NCBI GenBank assembly: GCA_000349905.1
Contig: KB722757.1
Location: forward strand, 544,868-608,867
Origin: Volvariella volvacea V23
Lineage: Eukaryota > Basidiomycota > Agaricomycetes > Agaricales > Pluteaceae
Reading direction: 5' to 3'
DNA: 64,000 nt
A model generated the notes under the pieces. That model searched no databases. It saw only the letters and a list, made by a program, of their open reading frames with translations, and was not told where the DNA came from. The translations under genes and the position numbers were made by a program. This document shows positions 8,936-22,400 of this stretch, in pieces (the stretch's first letter is position 1; each line of letters opens with the position of its first letter).

Positions 8936-10619
8936 TCATGTGGTCAGTGCGATAACCCCACAACCGAGGCACCAATCCCTATCGTACAGGACAGCAACCT
9001 GTCCTGGAGCCGCCGATTTTTGGGGGTCATCGAATTTGACAGTTACTTCGACTTCAGCGTCTGAGGATGACTCGGTATGTCTGGTGTGCGATCTAAAGTA
9101 AAAAGGTAGAACTCGCTTAAAATGCTAAGGCCGACAAAGGACGCATTCACATACCTGAAGATGGTGCAACCAATAGGACTCATGCGATGTCGAAATTTGA
9201 CTTGGGCCTTGAAGCCTTCTGGACGATCGATATCGGCTGGCGGATTATCCGCCCATATCCAAGAGAAATGAGCAAGGTGGAGCTCGTTACAATACAACGC
9301 AGGATTGTCTCTGAGGGTGATGAAGTTGCGAAGTTATCAACATCCGAGAAGCGCATTATGCACAATATGACAACTCACGTTCCAGGCACGACCCAGATGG
9401 TGTTGGTCTTGATATCCTTCTTGGCTACGAACATCCTTTCAGGCATACCCCCTATTCGGGCGTTTTCTCCAATGGTGAACTCCCACAGCCCATTGTGCTG
9501 TCCTACCGTTTGGCCAGTAGTAAGGTACTTGATGGGGCCGCTTTTCGGTGGGATGTAGGACGCTGTAGTGACGGGAATGTAGGTGAATAAACTGAGGGTC
9601 TGGCATGGAGAAGGATAATTACGCACATATGAAATTGCTAAATCGTCCTCGTTCGCCAACAAAACAGAGCCCCATACTCTCCGCACGCTCTGCTGTAGGT
9701 AGATTATATTTTCTTGCCAGTTCTCGTACTTCCACCTTGGGAAGATGTCCGATCGGAAAGAGCGCACGGCGAAGACCAGGTTCGGATATTGAGGATAAGT
9801 AGTAGGATTGGTCCTTTATTGGGTCCACAGCGCGAAGGAGTTGCGGTCTAGGCGGTTCATCCGGTGACAATGAGTGCCACCCCTTTCGGGCATAATGCCC
9901 TGCAGATAGACAGGTGAAGCAATTGGAGAACCATTGGCTTAGATGACATACCTGTAGCAAACCACGTGTTGGGGTGAGTTGGTGAGGGCGGTAAGTGTTC
10001 AAGCAGTGCACCAAACTTGATCTCTCTAGAGGACGTCAGCAGTTTGCCAAAACGTATGCCATCTCTGCGCCCACTTGTTGCACCAAACGTCAGGGTTTGG
10101 GGTGATTCCGAGCTCCCACTGCCGCAGTGAAGGTTCAAACACGCGATTCCAGTACTCTTTGGTGAGGTCAATCTAAGCATAAGCTGGGTGAACAACGCAC
10201 AATGAATACGGAGATGCCTGCGAACCATTTGACAGGGTATATCCAGGGCTTTGCAGACGCGTCGCACATCTTCCCAGTCTTTCTCCCATTCACAGCCCTT
10301 GTCCGTCGCCGACTCGTCGCGTGTATCCCAGTTACGCATGAATACCGCGGAGAGGTCGAAATCCTGGTCGAAACAACGTTATACTTTGCCAGATGCGGCC
10401 AGAATTTCGTACTACCTGATTGGCGAGCAACCGGGCTGTAACCGAGGAGTCAACCCCTCCAGACATCCCGACTACGACTAAAAAACTTCTTTTAGCCACG
10501 ATAAGTATTTTCACTAATAATTCCTTACCTTTGTCGCCCTTCCTAGGCCCAGGGCTCCCTGCATGGCTTACAAAATACCGTCTGAAATTCCGGGCGACAA
10601 GACGAGTGGAGGGGAGCAT
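8936..10619 (-). CDS. SLM3: Mitochondrial tRNA-specific 2-thiouridylase (MnmA/TRMU family)
   Basis: The enzyme adds sulfur to carbon 2 of the wobble uridine of mitochondrial tRNAs, using ATP to activate the base and a cysteine persulfide as donor. Nine exons join without a frame break to a 410-residue protein. On the minus strand they are 10619-10529, 10477-10416, 10363-10226, 10172-10075, 10025-9952, 9899-9627, 9562-9379, 9310-9155 and 9092-8936. The basic N-terminus (MLPSTRLVARNFRRYF) looks like a mitochondrial targeting peptide. The PP-loop is GMSGGVDSS at residues 34-42. The first catalytic cysteine is C128 in TPNPDVWCNKEIKFG. The second is C233 in MGLCFVGER. The C-terminus keeps FDDPQKSAAPGQ and the following Asp-rich sheet typical of MnmA. 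All key residues are present. It shares a 136-base intergenic region with CENP-C. Confidence 0.93.
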
Positions 10620-10755
10620 GCAAAGGCTTTGGAACCAAACAACGCCAACGCGTCTCGGATTAACTTTCCCACGGCAACACCTCCTACGACATTGTCACAA
10701 CAACATTTGTTCGCGTCACTCGCCTCGCGTTTATCTCCTGCAAGCCTGACCCAGC
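10620..10755. promoter_or_regulatory. Bidirectional promoter between MnmA and CENP-C genes
   Basis: Only 136 bases separate the divergent starts at 10619 (minus) and 10756 (plus), so both promoters must lie here or overlap the transcripts. No clear TATA box is visible. This is inference from gene layout. Confidence 0.5.
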
Positions 10756-12672
10756 ATGCCGTCGACGCCACGGAGAAGCAGCATTGGCCTCCAGCGGCGG
10801 GGCATGCAAAAGGCTCATATACCGTATCGTGGCGATAATCCTGAGGTTGGAAAGAAGACAGGGATCGCTGTACGACATATCGAGAGGAAGAGCGATGGCT
10901 TTGAGCCGTTTGAAGAACTCATGCAGCAAGCTGATACCAAGACACCCCCCAAACCCAAAGCTAAGAGGAAAAGCACCTTGCCACCCGTTCCGGAAGTATT
11001 TCACGATGAGGACGATGAAGAAGACGAACGACCACGACCAAGGAAGAGTGTTTACAGTCATATAGCTGGGAATAGCTGGAGAAAGGGCTCGTCGATGCGT
11101 GGGTCTGACGACGAGATGGCATACGAACGAAGATCCATCAAGAAAGGCAAGTCACCCGGACGACCCCTGCGTCCCGTTCGTCCACCGCGATCGCCTTCAC
11201 CTGCACCTCCCCCGCTACCTCATCACGAAGATGACGAGATGAATGTTGATCAGGACGAGCTACCGGAAGTAGAGGAAGAGGATCAAGACCAATTTATGGA
11301 GGACGCTGACCAAGGGGGTCAGGAAGAAGAGGCAGGGGAGGAGGAAGGAGGAGAGGAAGAAGAGGAAGAAGAGGAAGAGCAAGATGTGCGACATGTGGAG
11401 GACGTTGTTACCAATAATTGGATAGACGACGCAGCCCAGGCCGGCGAGGAAGATATGGAGGAAGAAATGGAACTGGAGCCTGAGCCAGAACCCGAACCAG
11501 AGCCTGAGCCAGAGCCCGCACCCCCACCTCCTCGCAAAAGGGTGAAGGTCACGGAGCCAGTCATACCCAGGAAAGAGGTCCGAACGAAAATTAGCAAAGA
11601 CAAGAAAGAGAACCGGTATCCTGGTCGAGATGGCGTTCGCAGATCCAACCGTGTGTCATACAAACCACTTGATTGGTGGCGTGGCGAAAAGGTTGTCTAT
11701 GGAAGAACTTTTTCTCCGACGGACTCGGGACCAATACTAGTGGCACCCATAAAAGAGATTCTACGGATACCAAAAGAAGAACCCGAACCGCTGTCCAAGC
11801 GAAGACGCTCGAAACGTGGGAGGAGTAAGAGTCGGACGGTGGAGATTGTGCCAATGGAAGACCAAAATCCAGAGGAAGGTTGGGATGACGCGACACCGAC
11901 GGAATTGGAATGTCTGGATTATGATACGGAGTCAGTGATTAGACGACGTGCGTATAAACTCACTCGCTGCTTCGTCTGGTATAGAAATTGATCCTTTATT
12001 AGGAATCGTATGGACCGCCAGGATGATACAACCAAAACCTGCAGCAAATAACGAGTGGTTATTCCAAAAAGTGTTCGGCGACCAGGACTATATCGCGGCT
12101 GGACAAATCATTATCCCACCCAAGGGAAGAAAGCCCAGCAAAATGTCTCGCGATAATACCTACGTAAGTGGATTCACCTCGTTTGCATCTGAATCCTATT
12201 AACTTGTACATTTACCAGATCTTTTATATCATCGAAGGAGCCGTAAATGTTGGAATACACGAGTCGTCATTCATACTGACAACGGGTGGCACATTCATGG
12301 TCCCACGGGGTAAGTACAGCGCGCACCGCGTCAATCTAACTGTAGACTGCAGACTCTCCAAAATGACTCACTGACTGAATCGCCACAGGTAACACGTATT
12401 TCATAGAAAACATAGCCGACCGCGACACGAAACTCTTCTTTGCGCAGGGACGAAAATCCGCGATTCCCGACGCACGAGAATCTGCCGCTCTCGAAGACGA
12501 TGGCTCCCGTGCTGGTTCTCGCGGTGCGAGCGCTGGTGCTGTTGTGCGCGTTAGTGCCGGGATTAGCGCTGACGAAGGGCAGCAGAAAGGGTCAAAGAGA
12601 GCCGGCACAGATGTATCAGTTCGAAAGAACGAAGTTGGGAAGAAAGGTCGAGCAGTTAGTTCCAGGGTGTGA
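10756..12672 (+). CDS. MIF2: Inner kinetochore protein CENP-C (Mif2)
   Basis: CENP-C binds the CENP-A nucleosome at centromeres and recruits the outer kinetochore. Exons 10756-11947, 11985-12163, 12219-12309 and 12389-12672 join in phase to a 581-residue protein. The N-terminus (MPSTPRRSSIGLQRRGMQKA, then YRGDNPEVGKKTGI) matches the Mif2 N-terminal region. Residues about 150-260 are strongly acidic, ending in an Asp/Glu-rich and EP-repeat tract. The CENP-C motif is RRSNRVSYKPLDWW at residues 295-308, with the Arg and paired Trp that contact the nucleosome. The C-terminal Mif2/CENP-C cupin dimerisation domain is encoded across exons 2-4 (QIIIPPKG, TYIFYIIEGAVNVGI, TGGTFMVPRGNTYFIENIAD, LFFAQGRK). 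About 75 residues of basic, Ser/Ala-rich tail follow the cupin, longer than in yeast Mif2. The gene appears intact. Confidence 0.93.
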
Positions 12673-15600
12673 TACCTGTGGTTGGTTGGCTTTTCTGGTC
12701 CCGGGCGGGGATAAACCCCAACAATCTGGTTGGAATAGAAGATCACTAGCCAATCTGCACCAAATCCTGGCCCAGTTCTTGGAGAGTCTAAGCTGTGTGT
12801 AAATTCGTCTATCCCCGTACCTTCATCCCTCGAACGCCCTCCGTACTTTTCATGCTCTTTCCTGGACAAGACTTCACTATCAACATTGTTTCGGATCACG
12901 ATTCATTTATTGCTTTGTTGCATACTTGCTTTATTTCACACTCTCGCCGCCTCCTTGGCTGTTCTAGTCACATTATCTATCAGACACAGCATTGTACGAT
13001 TAAAGGATAATAAAAGGGGAACTACCTCCAAGTTACCTCTACAGCATACTCCCTCCCTAAAGCGATGCATTAAAGTATGTTCTCCAAGTAGGACCAACGT
13101 AAACGCGATTAATGAGAACAATAACCCACTATTGCGTCATGGCGTTGACATCGACATAGCGTCTAGATCCACGAGGACAATCTTGCCACTTAATCTTGCC
13201 GTGCCTCACGTAGTACCGGGGACCTAAGATGATCGAGCCAATTCAGTACGTGGCTGTATCGCATTCCGATATCTATGACTTCACCAATCGCCCAGTATAG
13301 TTGCGTCCGAGATGTTTCTTCGACGGTCCCTTCCCCACACAGCCCTTGGAGGGCCAAAAGCTCTAAAACATCATTCGCCCAAGGCAGTGAACGTAGCGCA
13401 GTAATCCGTGCTCCGGTTGGAAAGAAATGAATGGCGATGAGTGCTATTGCTATCCGTTAGTGTAGTTGGCTCGTATAAGCAGACCACCGATGACGATGAC
13501 GATGTTCAACACGAACCACAGAGTCGAACACTCGCATGGTTCAAGGGTTTCGTGTCTCGTTCTTGTACCCCAAGTCCTGAACCAGTACAGAGATAAGTGT
13601 AGAGCTAATCCAAGTGTTTCGAACTTACAGGATAACCCCTCTAAGAAGTGCATCTCCGACGCAACCCCGGTGTATCTACGACGAAATCGACATGAGGAAG
13701 CCTCCAGCCTTTGGAGCATCGCCTTGAGATGCTGATACCAGTTTCATCCACCTCCTGACCTGCCATTAAATCACTAATTTCCGTGCCCTTGGTCCTACCA
13801 AGTATCAAAGCTTCCAGGCGGCTGGAACCCTTTTTTCGTATTCATTGTAGTACCTGCTGAATGGCAAAGAACAGACCGTTTCCTCGTTGCGTCCTCTACC
13901 CTTGACCGGAACAAAAACATGAATGCTATATCACGTTCATGTGCATTCAATGGGGGGTGGCTGGTGATGGTGGGCAGCGTTATGCTTCCATTACTCCGCC
14001 ACAGAGAAAGAAATCGGGTTAACCTAGGGATCGATCATTTTTGCATCTACGAAAAGGGTAAAAGGATGCATACAGCGTATTGTTTTGAGCCCAAAGTCTT
14101 GTTCATACAAGGAATACCCAAATCCCTCGCGTTGATGTGGTCTTCAATTAAGACGCCCTCGGTGAAATTATTATTACCGTACTCAAAGAACGTCATTCAA
14201 CCGCCGCGGATATTCGGACCTCTTGCCGCACAAAACGAAAGGTCACTTAAAGTAAGGCTGGGAAAGAGATTCCACAATACCTGTGCCAATACTTACTCTG
14301 CGGCAGATAAAGATGCCGCAGGAGAACGATAATAGAGTAAGACCCCAGGTCGATAGGGAGGCAGAACCCTTGATTTGAATTGAAGTATTTGAGCATAACG
14401 GGACCCGATCACAATGGAAAGCTAATCGAATTTGCCAACCAGCATACAGCCCACGTTGGAAACTCCCGTGGTAACGCTCTGCAAGCATTCAGCAATAGTA
14501 AGCACCCACAATTGAGAAGGGGTGTTAGTAATAACCTCCTGGAAGTGATGTCCAAAAAGGAAAGGGACCTTCGCAAATCAATTGGCGTACACGATGCACA
14601 GGAGCACTGTGAACACCCATTGATTGGATGGGCATACAAAAACCACCGGGGTCCCATTCACAGTACCATGTCGAGTAGAGACTGCGGTCAATTGTGTAGT
14701 TGTTTGGTCGATTTCAACGGACTACCCCTTTTAGTACCAGATGTGTATTCCTGTAAGATGAAGGGTGAGTCTTTCAATGGTACCCCGACATGCGGATTTT
14801 GCGAGGTAGCTGGCGCTTGATAAGATATACAATAAAGGAAACGTAATTACCAATTAAGATGCCGCATGGACGTCATTAACCATCCACCATCTTGAGCTTA
14901 CGCTGACGTTCGCTTTTATGTGACGGAGGAGCCGTCACCGCTGCTTCGACTGCTTGGCTTTCCGTGTAGGCGGAATTTGTCATTTTCACTTGATTCCGGT
15001 CAGTGCCTTCTGTCGCCAATGTGGGCCTAGACAGGATTGGAAGGGATCACGGACACCGAGTGCTGCTTCATAGATGATCTAAAGATAGTGATATCGCCGT
15101 TGATCAGCTTGACAAAAGACAATGTCGTTGTGTGACCCTATGAACGCCTCGCCTTTTGACCACCATGTTTGGTTGTAGTCTTGATCAGCTGGACACCTCT
15201 AGATTGCGCTGAAAGCCAGATACGGCGCTCGCCGTGATGACTGTAGACGGGCTCTTATCCTGCGGGGAAGCAATCACATCGCACATCAGTGTCATTTTCG
15301 CTCCCGTCTGGTGCAAGTTAAGGTTCTAGGTCGCCACCAGCATGGTTCTTTACACGATTGATGACGCTCGATCCAGCCACAGGCAATATTTTGACAATAA
15401 TGTTATGTGTTATTCAACGAATACGTACTGGTGTCATGCCTGGCCTTTATCGTTGCTGAACTTGGTGGGACTCTCGACTGTTCAAGCCAAGGTTCAATAA
15501 TCTGGGAAAGCGTCATAAGCGCAGACGCTAAGCAACAAACAGCAATATTTATCCTTGATGCAGTTAGTAGTGGGTGGAACCAAAGCGTTGTGGCCATCGG

Positions 15601-18600
15601 TCATGGTGGACAGGTGTAGTGGGTTAATGAGCCAAATATTGGTACATAAAATATCATCAGAGCTGCAACTCCCGACTGTACAGTACCCTCAACGCATTCC
15701 ACTCGATTCTTATATCATGCGCAGTGCTGTATCGCTTTTTCCCCCCAGGCTAGCTTGCCGCTGAACTCATTGTAATACGTGGAGGCTCGCCTTGTTTTAA
15801 TAACTCTAATCAATTTTGTGTTGATTGACCCAAGACTTAATGCTTTTGCGGCAGATATTCACCTTCCCCAGAATTTGAGGGTACTACCTCCCATCATTAC
15901 TTACCAGAGGTAGGCGAACCCTGGTCTCATCTGCACAAGGCTATGTCAAGGATTTGTTCATTTTCATGCTCCGGACCCTTGCAGCACAGCAAGCCCTATG
16001 CGTGGTTGGCAGTTGATAAGACCAAGTGACCACCTCGCAGTTGCACTTACTTTACCTAATGGGTTAGGGGCCCTTGGTAAGCATCAATGATACGAGAACT
16101 AAAATTAGGGTTTTTTTAGGGAAACGGAGACTTCCGTACGATTTGTGCGCAACCTCGGCGCAGATCTCGAAGACGGCATCCGATGGTGGCTCAGTGGGTC
16201 GAATCCCACTCTAGGGCGTGCAATGCAAACAGTCGGAGTTAGGCTGGCGAGACGAGTGAAGATCTGAATTGAGCGCTAGTGTCGCATGAGTCAACACGCC
16301 TATGTTGTCGGCCACGTTGTTCAAGTTCAGCGGCGGGAGGGAAACAACGTGCAAGCTTGTAGGCGAAGAAAGTAAGACTCCTAGGAGGAGACTGTTCTGG
16401 ACGTTGTACGGCTTGTCGTCCGTATGAGCTAACTTGCATCCCAATGCCCTTCAGTTGGCAGCGCGACTCGACTTCGTTCCCAATCCATATTGCCATAGGT
16501 TGGGCATTTTCCCTCCGATGGTGAGCTGTTTTGGAGCGTTGCGGTGAACTGCTGGGGCTCCAATTTCGTGCATACCCTCATTTCCGTTCGATGGACTGCG
16601 TAAGCTCTTGGTATTTTGCATTCTCCCACCATGGCCAGAGCGCCCAAATCGTTCACACCACTTCACATTCCGTGACTCGTACATTGGGTCTTACACCAAG
16701 CCGATACATACACCAGCAGTGCGTGCAGTTATCACCTTTGTCGGTCTCGTTTCACCGTGAATAGATGCATGCTAAGCGCCAACATTGCTCGTCCTGGTTC
16801 TCCCCTGAGCCGAATACCGCACACCCGGGTCAAAATAGTCACGATCTTACCATTCCTCTTTGGAGGTACCCAACACCATCCACATAACCCGAGAACCAAG
16901 GCTGCTTCACTCGACTGCTGCGATAGCAAAGGTTGGGTCATATGCCGGTGTGGATCCATTCAAGCTGTCAGACAGACATGAGGAATGTATGCAGCTAGGT
17001 CGTCATCTGTGCAAGGTTTCATCCCCTCGATAATGCTCCATACTCCGCGTGACCCTTCATAATGCATACCGACAGCGGACACTACCAGCTACTCGATCCT
17101 CCACGGTATTGGTAGTATATACCCCATACCGAACTCAAATTCCCCACTTCCAGGTAAAACCACTGTATCAGCGTTAATACCACTCGTGTTCGGCGAAATG
17201 AAAATTGTGGAGGGAGGTGCTTCCACCACCCATATTCTTCCACGCATGCCCCTATCTCCATGGAGGGCCAGAAGAGGAAGTAGAAAGAAGACAGAAAACT
17301 CACAGCAACACATCAGTAGCATAAACCGGTAAGTATGTTTTTCTGTGATGGTGACATCAGCATAAAAAACTAAGAGTCACCTCGTGTTTTGTTGCACCGG
17401 ACAGCTTGTGGTCACGACCATGGGGTTTAATGAAAGCCGGACACATTGCATCCTCGAGGCACCTTGGATGAGAATTGAATAACTCCAACCATTCTTTACC
17501 AGATATCGCTCCGTTGAGCCGAGTCTTGGGTATCCAAGAATCCTGAATGTGACGGCAGGGAATATGAGGCTACGACATTCCGCGGTGTTCTGACATATGA
17601 TATAGCCTCCTATGGTGGTGAGTCTAACAAGGAGATATGTCGTCACGTAAAAAACCAAGTTTTTTCGGTCGAGCTGCCGGCGTTCAGGATGGTGGAGAGA
17701 AAGTGAACGCCGATCAACTCCGGCAATCTAATCGCCGCCCTCAGCACCTGCACTCGTTATCAGCTGACCACAATTGAGGTATAGAAATCAAAGTGGTAAG
17801 TCTTCCATTGTAGTTTTCATGCACTGGGCTGCGGCACGTGTAAGTCCTCTGAAGGCGTGCATCCAAACGTGGGCGGAAAAATGTCAAATCGATAAGTACT
17901 ATGCTTTTGACGCCAGCTGCATATACAGAAGACCTTTGGCACGATTCATCCCAAACGCAGTGCTAGCTAGTGGTGCACAACCAGCCCGTCCTATAGAACA
18001 TGCACCGCCCTCAAGGCGAAGTTGAAACATCAATGAATGCATTCAGATTAAGGTGAGAGGGTTCTTCAAGTACAAAACAAGGACACGCAAAGGACGTCGA
18101 TTACGGTCCGAAGCAAGGTGAATAAAATGTGCTGTTGTTCGACGGGAACGCACCCACATCCTCTGCACATTCACATGCGCGTCCTACCAGCCACCCCAAA
18201 ACCTCCCAGAATGCCTCCATCAACCCCGGTCTTTCAACAAAGCACCCTCTCATTGACTTTAACTCGTGCATCCGTCACATGAGGATGACAGCGACACCCT
18301 GCAAACCAGTGCAGAAGTCCCTCGCGGGGAGGTTCAGCAAAGAATCGTACCATACCAAAAGTCCGGTTATTTCGCTTGTCCGCACTTCCAATTACAGCAT
18401 CTGAACAAACAACCTTAATTATGAACCTTCCAAGATGGCTAAGTGCATGTGTGCGAAGAAGGGAAGGATAACGTACCCTGGCGCGCCGATTCTCCATTAG
18501 AAGTTATCATGTCGTGAGCGATTGATTTCCCTGATGTTGTCGGTGTAGGGTTGAATGTCGTCACCCCACACTTTGTGATGGTTATTTAAAATCGAAAGAG

Positions 18601-20400
18601 CCACGAGAGCGGGATAAGCTAAGGGTCATGATGGGGTCAATACATCCAATTCACTTCCGACCTGAACTCGAGGCTCATCCCCGTCCGAAATTCCGTATGG
18701 CTTCCTTTGCATGTGTAGTCCAAGAAGCCGAAATCATGACAAGGGTTTGTAGTTGGATAATTCAGGCTGTATATCAGAATACCGAATGTCCTACATATCA
18801 TTGACATGCTGTGATGATAAGGTGAGGAAGAACTGATTATTACCGTACTTGCACCCTATATCACGGTTGACGAGAATCAGATAGGATGCATTATCGCACT
18901 TCTCAACGCACATAGGTCATCAAAGCAGAGCCGAGGGCAAGGCTTCGAAATCGATCAAGTACCCTCTCTCAGCATGTTGCCTTTTTACCTGTGCGGCTGC
19001 ACGCAGAGGAACCTGAGTTTCACCTCCCACCACCACCGTCATCCTCAAGTGTTCTCAGCTGACCCTTCTTCCCGATGCTGCGCCCAGCTCAGCGTGTACA
19101 CCCTTCAGGACGCCATCAAACCTCAGCCGACTCTCTTCGGCTCTCGCTGTCTAGAGAATTAGCGACCCACCTAGACCCTTCCGAACAACAAACGACTACT
19201 CGCGTTGATGATGAGCAGATCATGTGAGGTGGTTCATCAAAACGTGTCCTTGGTTTTTTGTCGCTATCCCGCTCGTTGAGCCCTTTGACGCCCACCGGAT
19301 GATGCAACTGTGTACCTCAGGTGGCCACCAATACGAGCTCCGCGGGGTGTGTTTGATTACCCAGCTAGCAAGATGGATCAGCTCGAAACTCCAAGCTGCA
19401 AGTCGCACACACCACACGTTTTTCGTTCACCTTGTGCAGTTCTTCCGTCCGCTCATGCCCAGGTATATCCATGCGGTTAAGTTATCCTGCCCTGCTCGTA
19501 TGTAGCGCCCTCCGAAGCCCTCGCTCCCGAGTCCAGATTCTAGCGCGTCAAAATCGGCGGAAGACGTCTCAATCTCGATTCCAAAGACGGACAAACACGA
19601 GTCTCCCGAACCTCCTGATCACAAGCGCGGGGAAATTTGATCCCTTCGTGCTTGGTTCCCAAGATCAAAGCTCCGTCGCCGTCCCTCCATACTGACACTC
19701 GCAATTTTCAGGAACGGGGTCAACTAAAAAACTGAATAATAGATTCCGCTCCGCTGCATTTTGCCCGTTGGCCATATGTGCTGGACTAGGCCGTTAGCGT
19801 TGGGTCCGAGTCAGGTCTTGTCAAAAGCCTGTTCCTTGTCTATATTTGTGTATCAGTAATATATCACAGTGAGTTCCTTGGTTGCGCTTGGGCCTTGGAA
19901 CGTAGTGCTGTGTTTCGCAATGTATCTCACCGCCAATGCTATGTGCGAACAAAGAGCATTCAAAGGCTCTGCTGGACCCGCGTATTATTATTGTGTGTCC
20001 ATATAAGTCCAGAAATAAGACTTTCGTACACACGTGTATATCCACATTTACCCTGTCAACGGACAACGGACGGAGTAATGATATTAGGAGTTAGGAGGGA
20101 AGCAACTTCGGCTCGGCGGGCCTGTTGATAAGTACTTCCGTTCCACCAATACGAATGCATCAAAACTTCCGGCATCAACCCGCTCAAAGTTTTTTCTGTT
20201 CCTTTCGCGTTTCAGGTTGTTTTTGGAGAAGGTGAAGGTGAAAAGGAGAGTAGCGTCCTGGTTGTCCCTCACAACTATCACTTTTTCAAACATATGGTAT
20301 GAGACGGTATGACTATAGATCTGGCTAAGCAGTTTTGAGTTGGGGATAAGTCTCAATGGAGGTTTAGCAAGGATAAGTGGTAGCTTGAACTCGCAACGAA
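12673..20400. other. Gene-poor region with scattered protein-like fragments
   Basis: No gene with a confident start, stop and domain is found in about 7.7 kb. On the minus strand several pieces read like protein but are broken by stops or lack splice continuity. About 13,420-13,240 contains 'ANDVLELLALQGLCGEGTVE' and 'YWAIGEVIDIGMRYSHVLNW'. About 14,210-14,070 contains 'NNNFTEGVLIEDHINARDLG'. About 15,590-15,410 contains 'AVCCLASALMTLSQIIEPWL'. About 17,300-17,095 contains 'NTSGINADTVVLPGSGEFEF'. About 18,620-18,485 contains 'ILNNHHKVWGDDIQPYTDNI'. They could be exons of intron-rich genes or remains of decayed ones. I could not assign a family. No terminal repeats or transposase motifs were recognised. 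Confidence 0.35.
16182..16218 (+). pseudogene. Internally deleted tRNA relic
   Basis: A near-perfect A box (TGGCTCAGTGG) is followed directly by a B-box-like sequence (GGGTCGAATCCCAC). In a normal tRNA about 30 bases lie between them. The two share bases, so the anticodon arm and half of the D and T arms are missing. It is unrelated in acceptor sequence to the CCGACCT family of this window. It is probably a deleted tRNA pseudogene, or chance. Confidence 0.3.
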
Positions 20401-22400
20401 CGGTTCATTACTACCAGAACATGACTCCCTCACTACGATACAGTACCTGGAACGCGAAGTTTCAATACCCTTAGTTCGCGAGAGCATTGAGATGGTCAAC
20501 TCGAGCAAGCCAAGAAGCCCCATCTACCTGGCTATCATTACTTCCCAGTTGCAAGCGACTCCTTACCACGACTTACTTCTCAAACAACCGCCTGCCGCAT
20601 GCCGAGTCGCTCTCGACCACGTCCATGGCCACGGCCAATACCAATCACAACACCAACACCAGGGTATCCACGCACACGAACGTCAGCCGTATCGACTTCG
20701 CCGGACTATCCTCTGAGTAATCCACCCTCAGTCACCACTGGCAGAGCCGTGGATAACACAATACAATACAAATCACCTGCGGCATCCCGGGCACCGAGAA
20801 GCGCATAACCACCAGATAACCCCCTCTGCTAAGACATACAAGACATGTAGTTTACTTTTAGCCATTCGTAGGTCTTAGACCGTCTCTGCTGTTCGGATTC
20901 GTGGCCATGGCGAGTAGGGATAAGTGGGTAACCAACCAAGCCGCCTCGCCTACGCGGCATCGTCCTTGGTGGTTCCTGTTTGTTCCTGCTACCAGTGCCC
21001 GCTTTAGCCACGACACGACATACGGCTGGAGTACTGCTAGGTAACCCGGGTAAACACGCTGTATGACTCGTTGGGTGGACGAGCGGAAGTGAGCGTGGTC
21101 AAGTACGATATGCCGATGCTGTGTCCAGGCGTGCCACTGGTGGTGGTGGTGGGCGAAGTGAGCCGCAGGCGGGTGGGTGTGACATCGTCGTGTGCATGTC
21201 CAAGTCCATTTCCGGCCATGGCCGTCGCCGTTGGCCAGGCTCCCGGGCCAGCGCTAGCGCTGGCGACAAGCGCCTATCAATCTTCTCGTACCACTCACTC
21301 GCTTCATTCATTTCACAATGCTGTCTCTGACTCCCGTGTATGCGCGTGTTATCTGTTCTCTGACATGTCATGCCGTGGGTGGTAGTGTGGGCAGGTGCCC
21401 AGTGACGGTGGGTGCACATCATGATCAGTGTGAATGGGGCACGCACCTCGTGTCGACACATGTGTTTAGCAAATTGCGACGAGTCTCGTGCTCGTACGTG
21501 CCCAATGTACTTATCATGCCATAACCGTTGCGTCGAATCGTCTTGAACGAATCAGAGTGAACTGTTGATGCCATGCTGGTATACTACTTTCAAGTGATAG
21601 TATTAGCTTGGATTGATTCCTAGTATAGTCTTATCTCAGCGCCAGTCGACCACCCATCTCGAGACTCAAGGGCGCCCATATACCACATCAAACCCCTATG
21701 TACGTTCCTCCACATCACCTAGACACGACGAAGGAAAAAAAGAGGCAGAAAAAGTTTCCAAGGCGATACATACAGTCCAATCGGTATCACCAACTCCATG
21801 GAGATACCTCGCACTCACGCCGCGCGTGCTTCTCTCACTTTGTCTCTTTGCTGTCTCTGAGCCCTTGATCAGTGCCTCCGGCTCGGAGACGGACTCGGGC
21901 AAAGGCTCAGAGTCGTGTGATACTTTGGTAGCACCAACAAAGGCAACAGCGATTGTTTCGGAGAAGGCTCGAGTGGGTAGGAAGACCATGGCCGGATGTC
22001 GTTGCCTCAGGCTGCCAGTGAGCCCGGGCCTAACGGTGGACGGACAAGACTAGCAACGGGCTAGCTTCAGCTTTGCGATTCGGTTGGCCTGAGGAAATGC
22101 GTGATGACGCGTAAAGTACAGCACCGATGACCGTGACCGTCGTGCCGCCCATCTGAGCATCTCACCACGGCCGAATGGCTCAACGTTTAAAAGGTTACGA
22201 GGTCACATGCTTCAGCGGACTCATTAAGACGCGTCAAAGTCATCCCAATCACACTCGAACGAAAACGAGAGAACAATCATATCATAGCTATGTATATTTT
22301 GATATCAACTTGTGTGTATGTATAGGGGGTCATAACACAACGTGAACGACATTTCTGTTTACCGCTAAAAAATCGGGGACTTCCTAATCTTCTACTGCTA
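20401..22400. other. Intergenic stretch, no supported gene
   Basis: Short open frames occur, for example 20487-20720 and 21613-22053 on the plus strand. The second encodes 146 residues with a Ser/Thr-rich tail. None shows a domain, splice support or consistent coding strand. A perfect 16-base palindrome (CCAGCGCTAGCGCTGG) lies at 21248-21263. Confidence 0.35.

Noticed and set aside
9110..9135. GCTAAGGCCGAC resembling the tRNA-like 5' end
   Set aside because: It lies in an intron of the thiouridylase gene and has no matching T arm nearby.
11460..11520. Short tandem repeat that could suggest a repeat array
   Set aside because: It encodes the Glu-Pro repeats of CENP-C and is a coding microsatellite, not CRISPR or a mobile element.
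11319..11663. Minus frame with Ser and Gly repeats
   Set aside because: It is antisense of the Glu/EP repeat tract of CENP-C.
14380..14820. 146-codon plus frame
   Set aside because: It has no domain, and the opposite strand is equally open in pieces; nothing decides between them.
13000..20400. A transposable element filling the gene-poor region
   Set aside because: No terminal repeats, target duplications or reverse transcriptase/transposase motifs could be recognised by eye.
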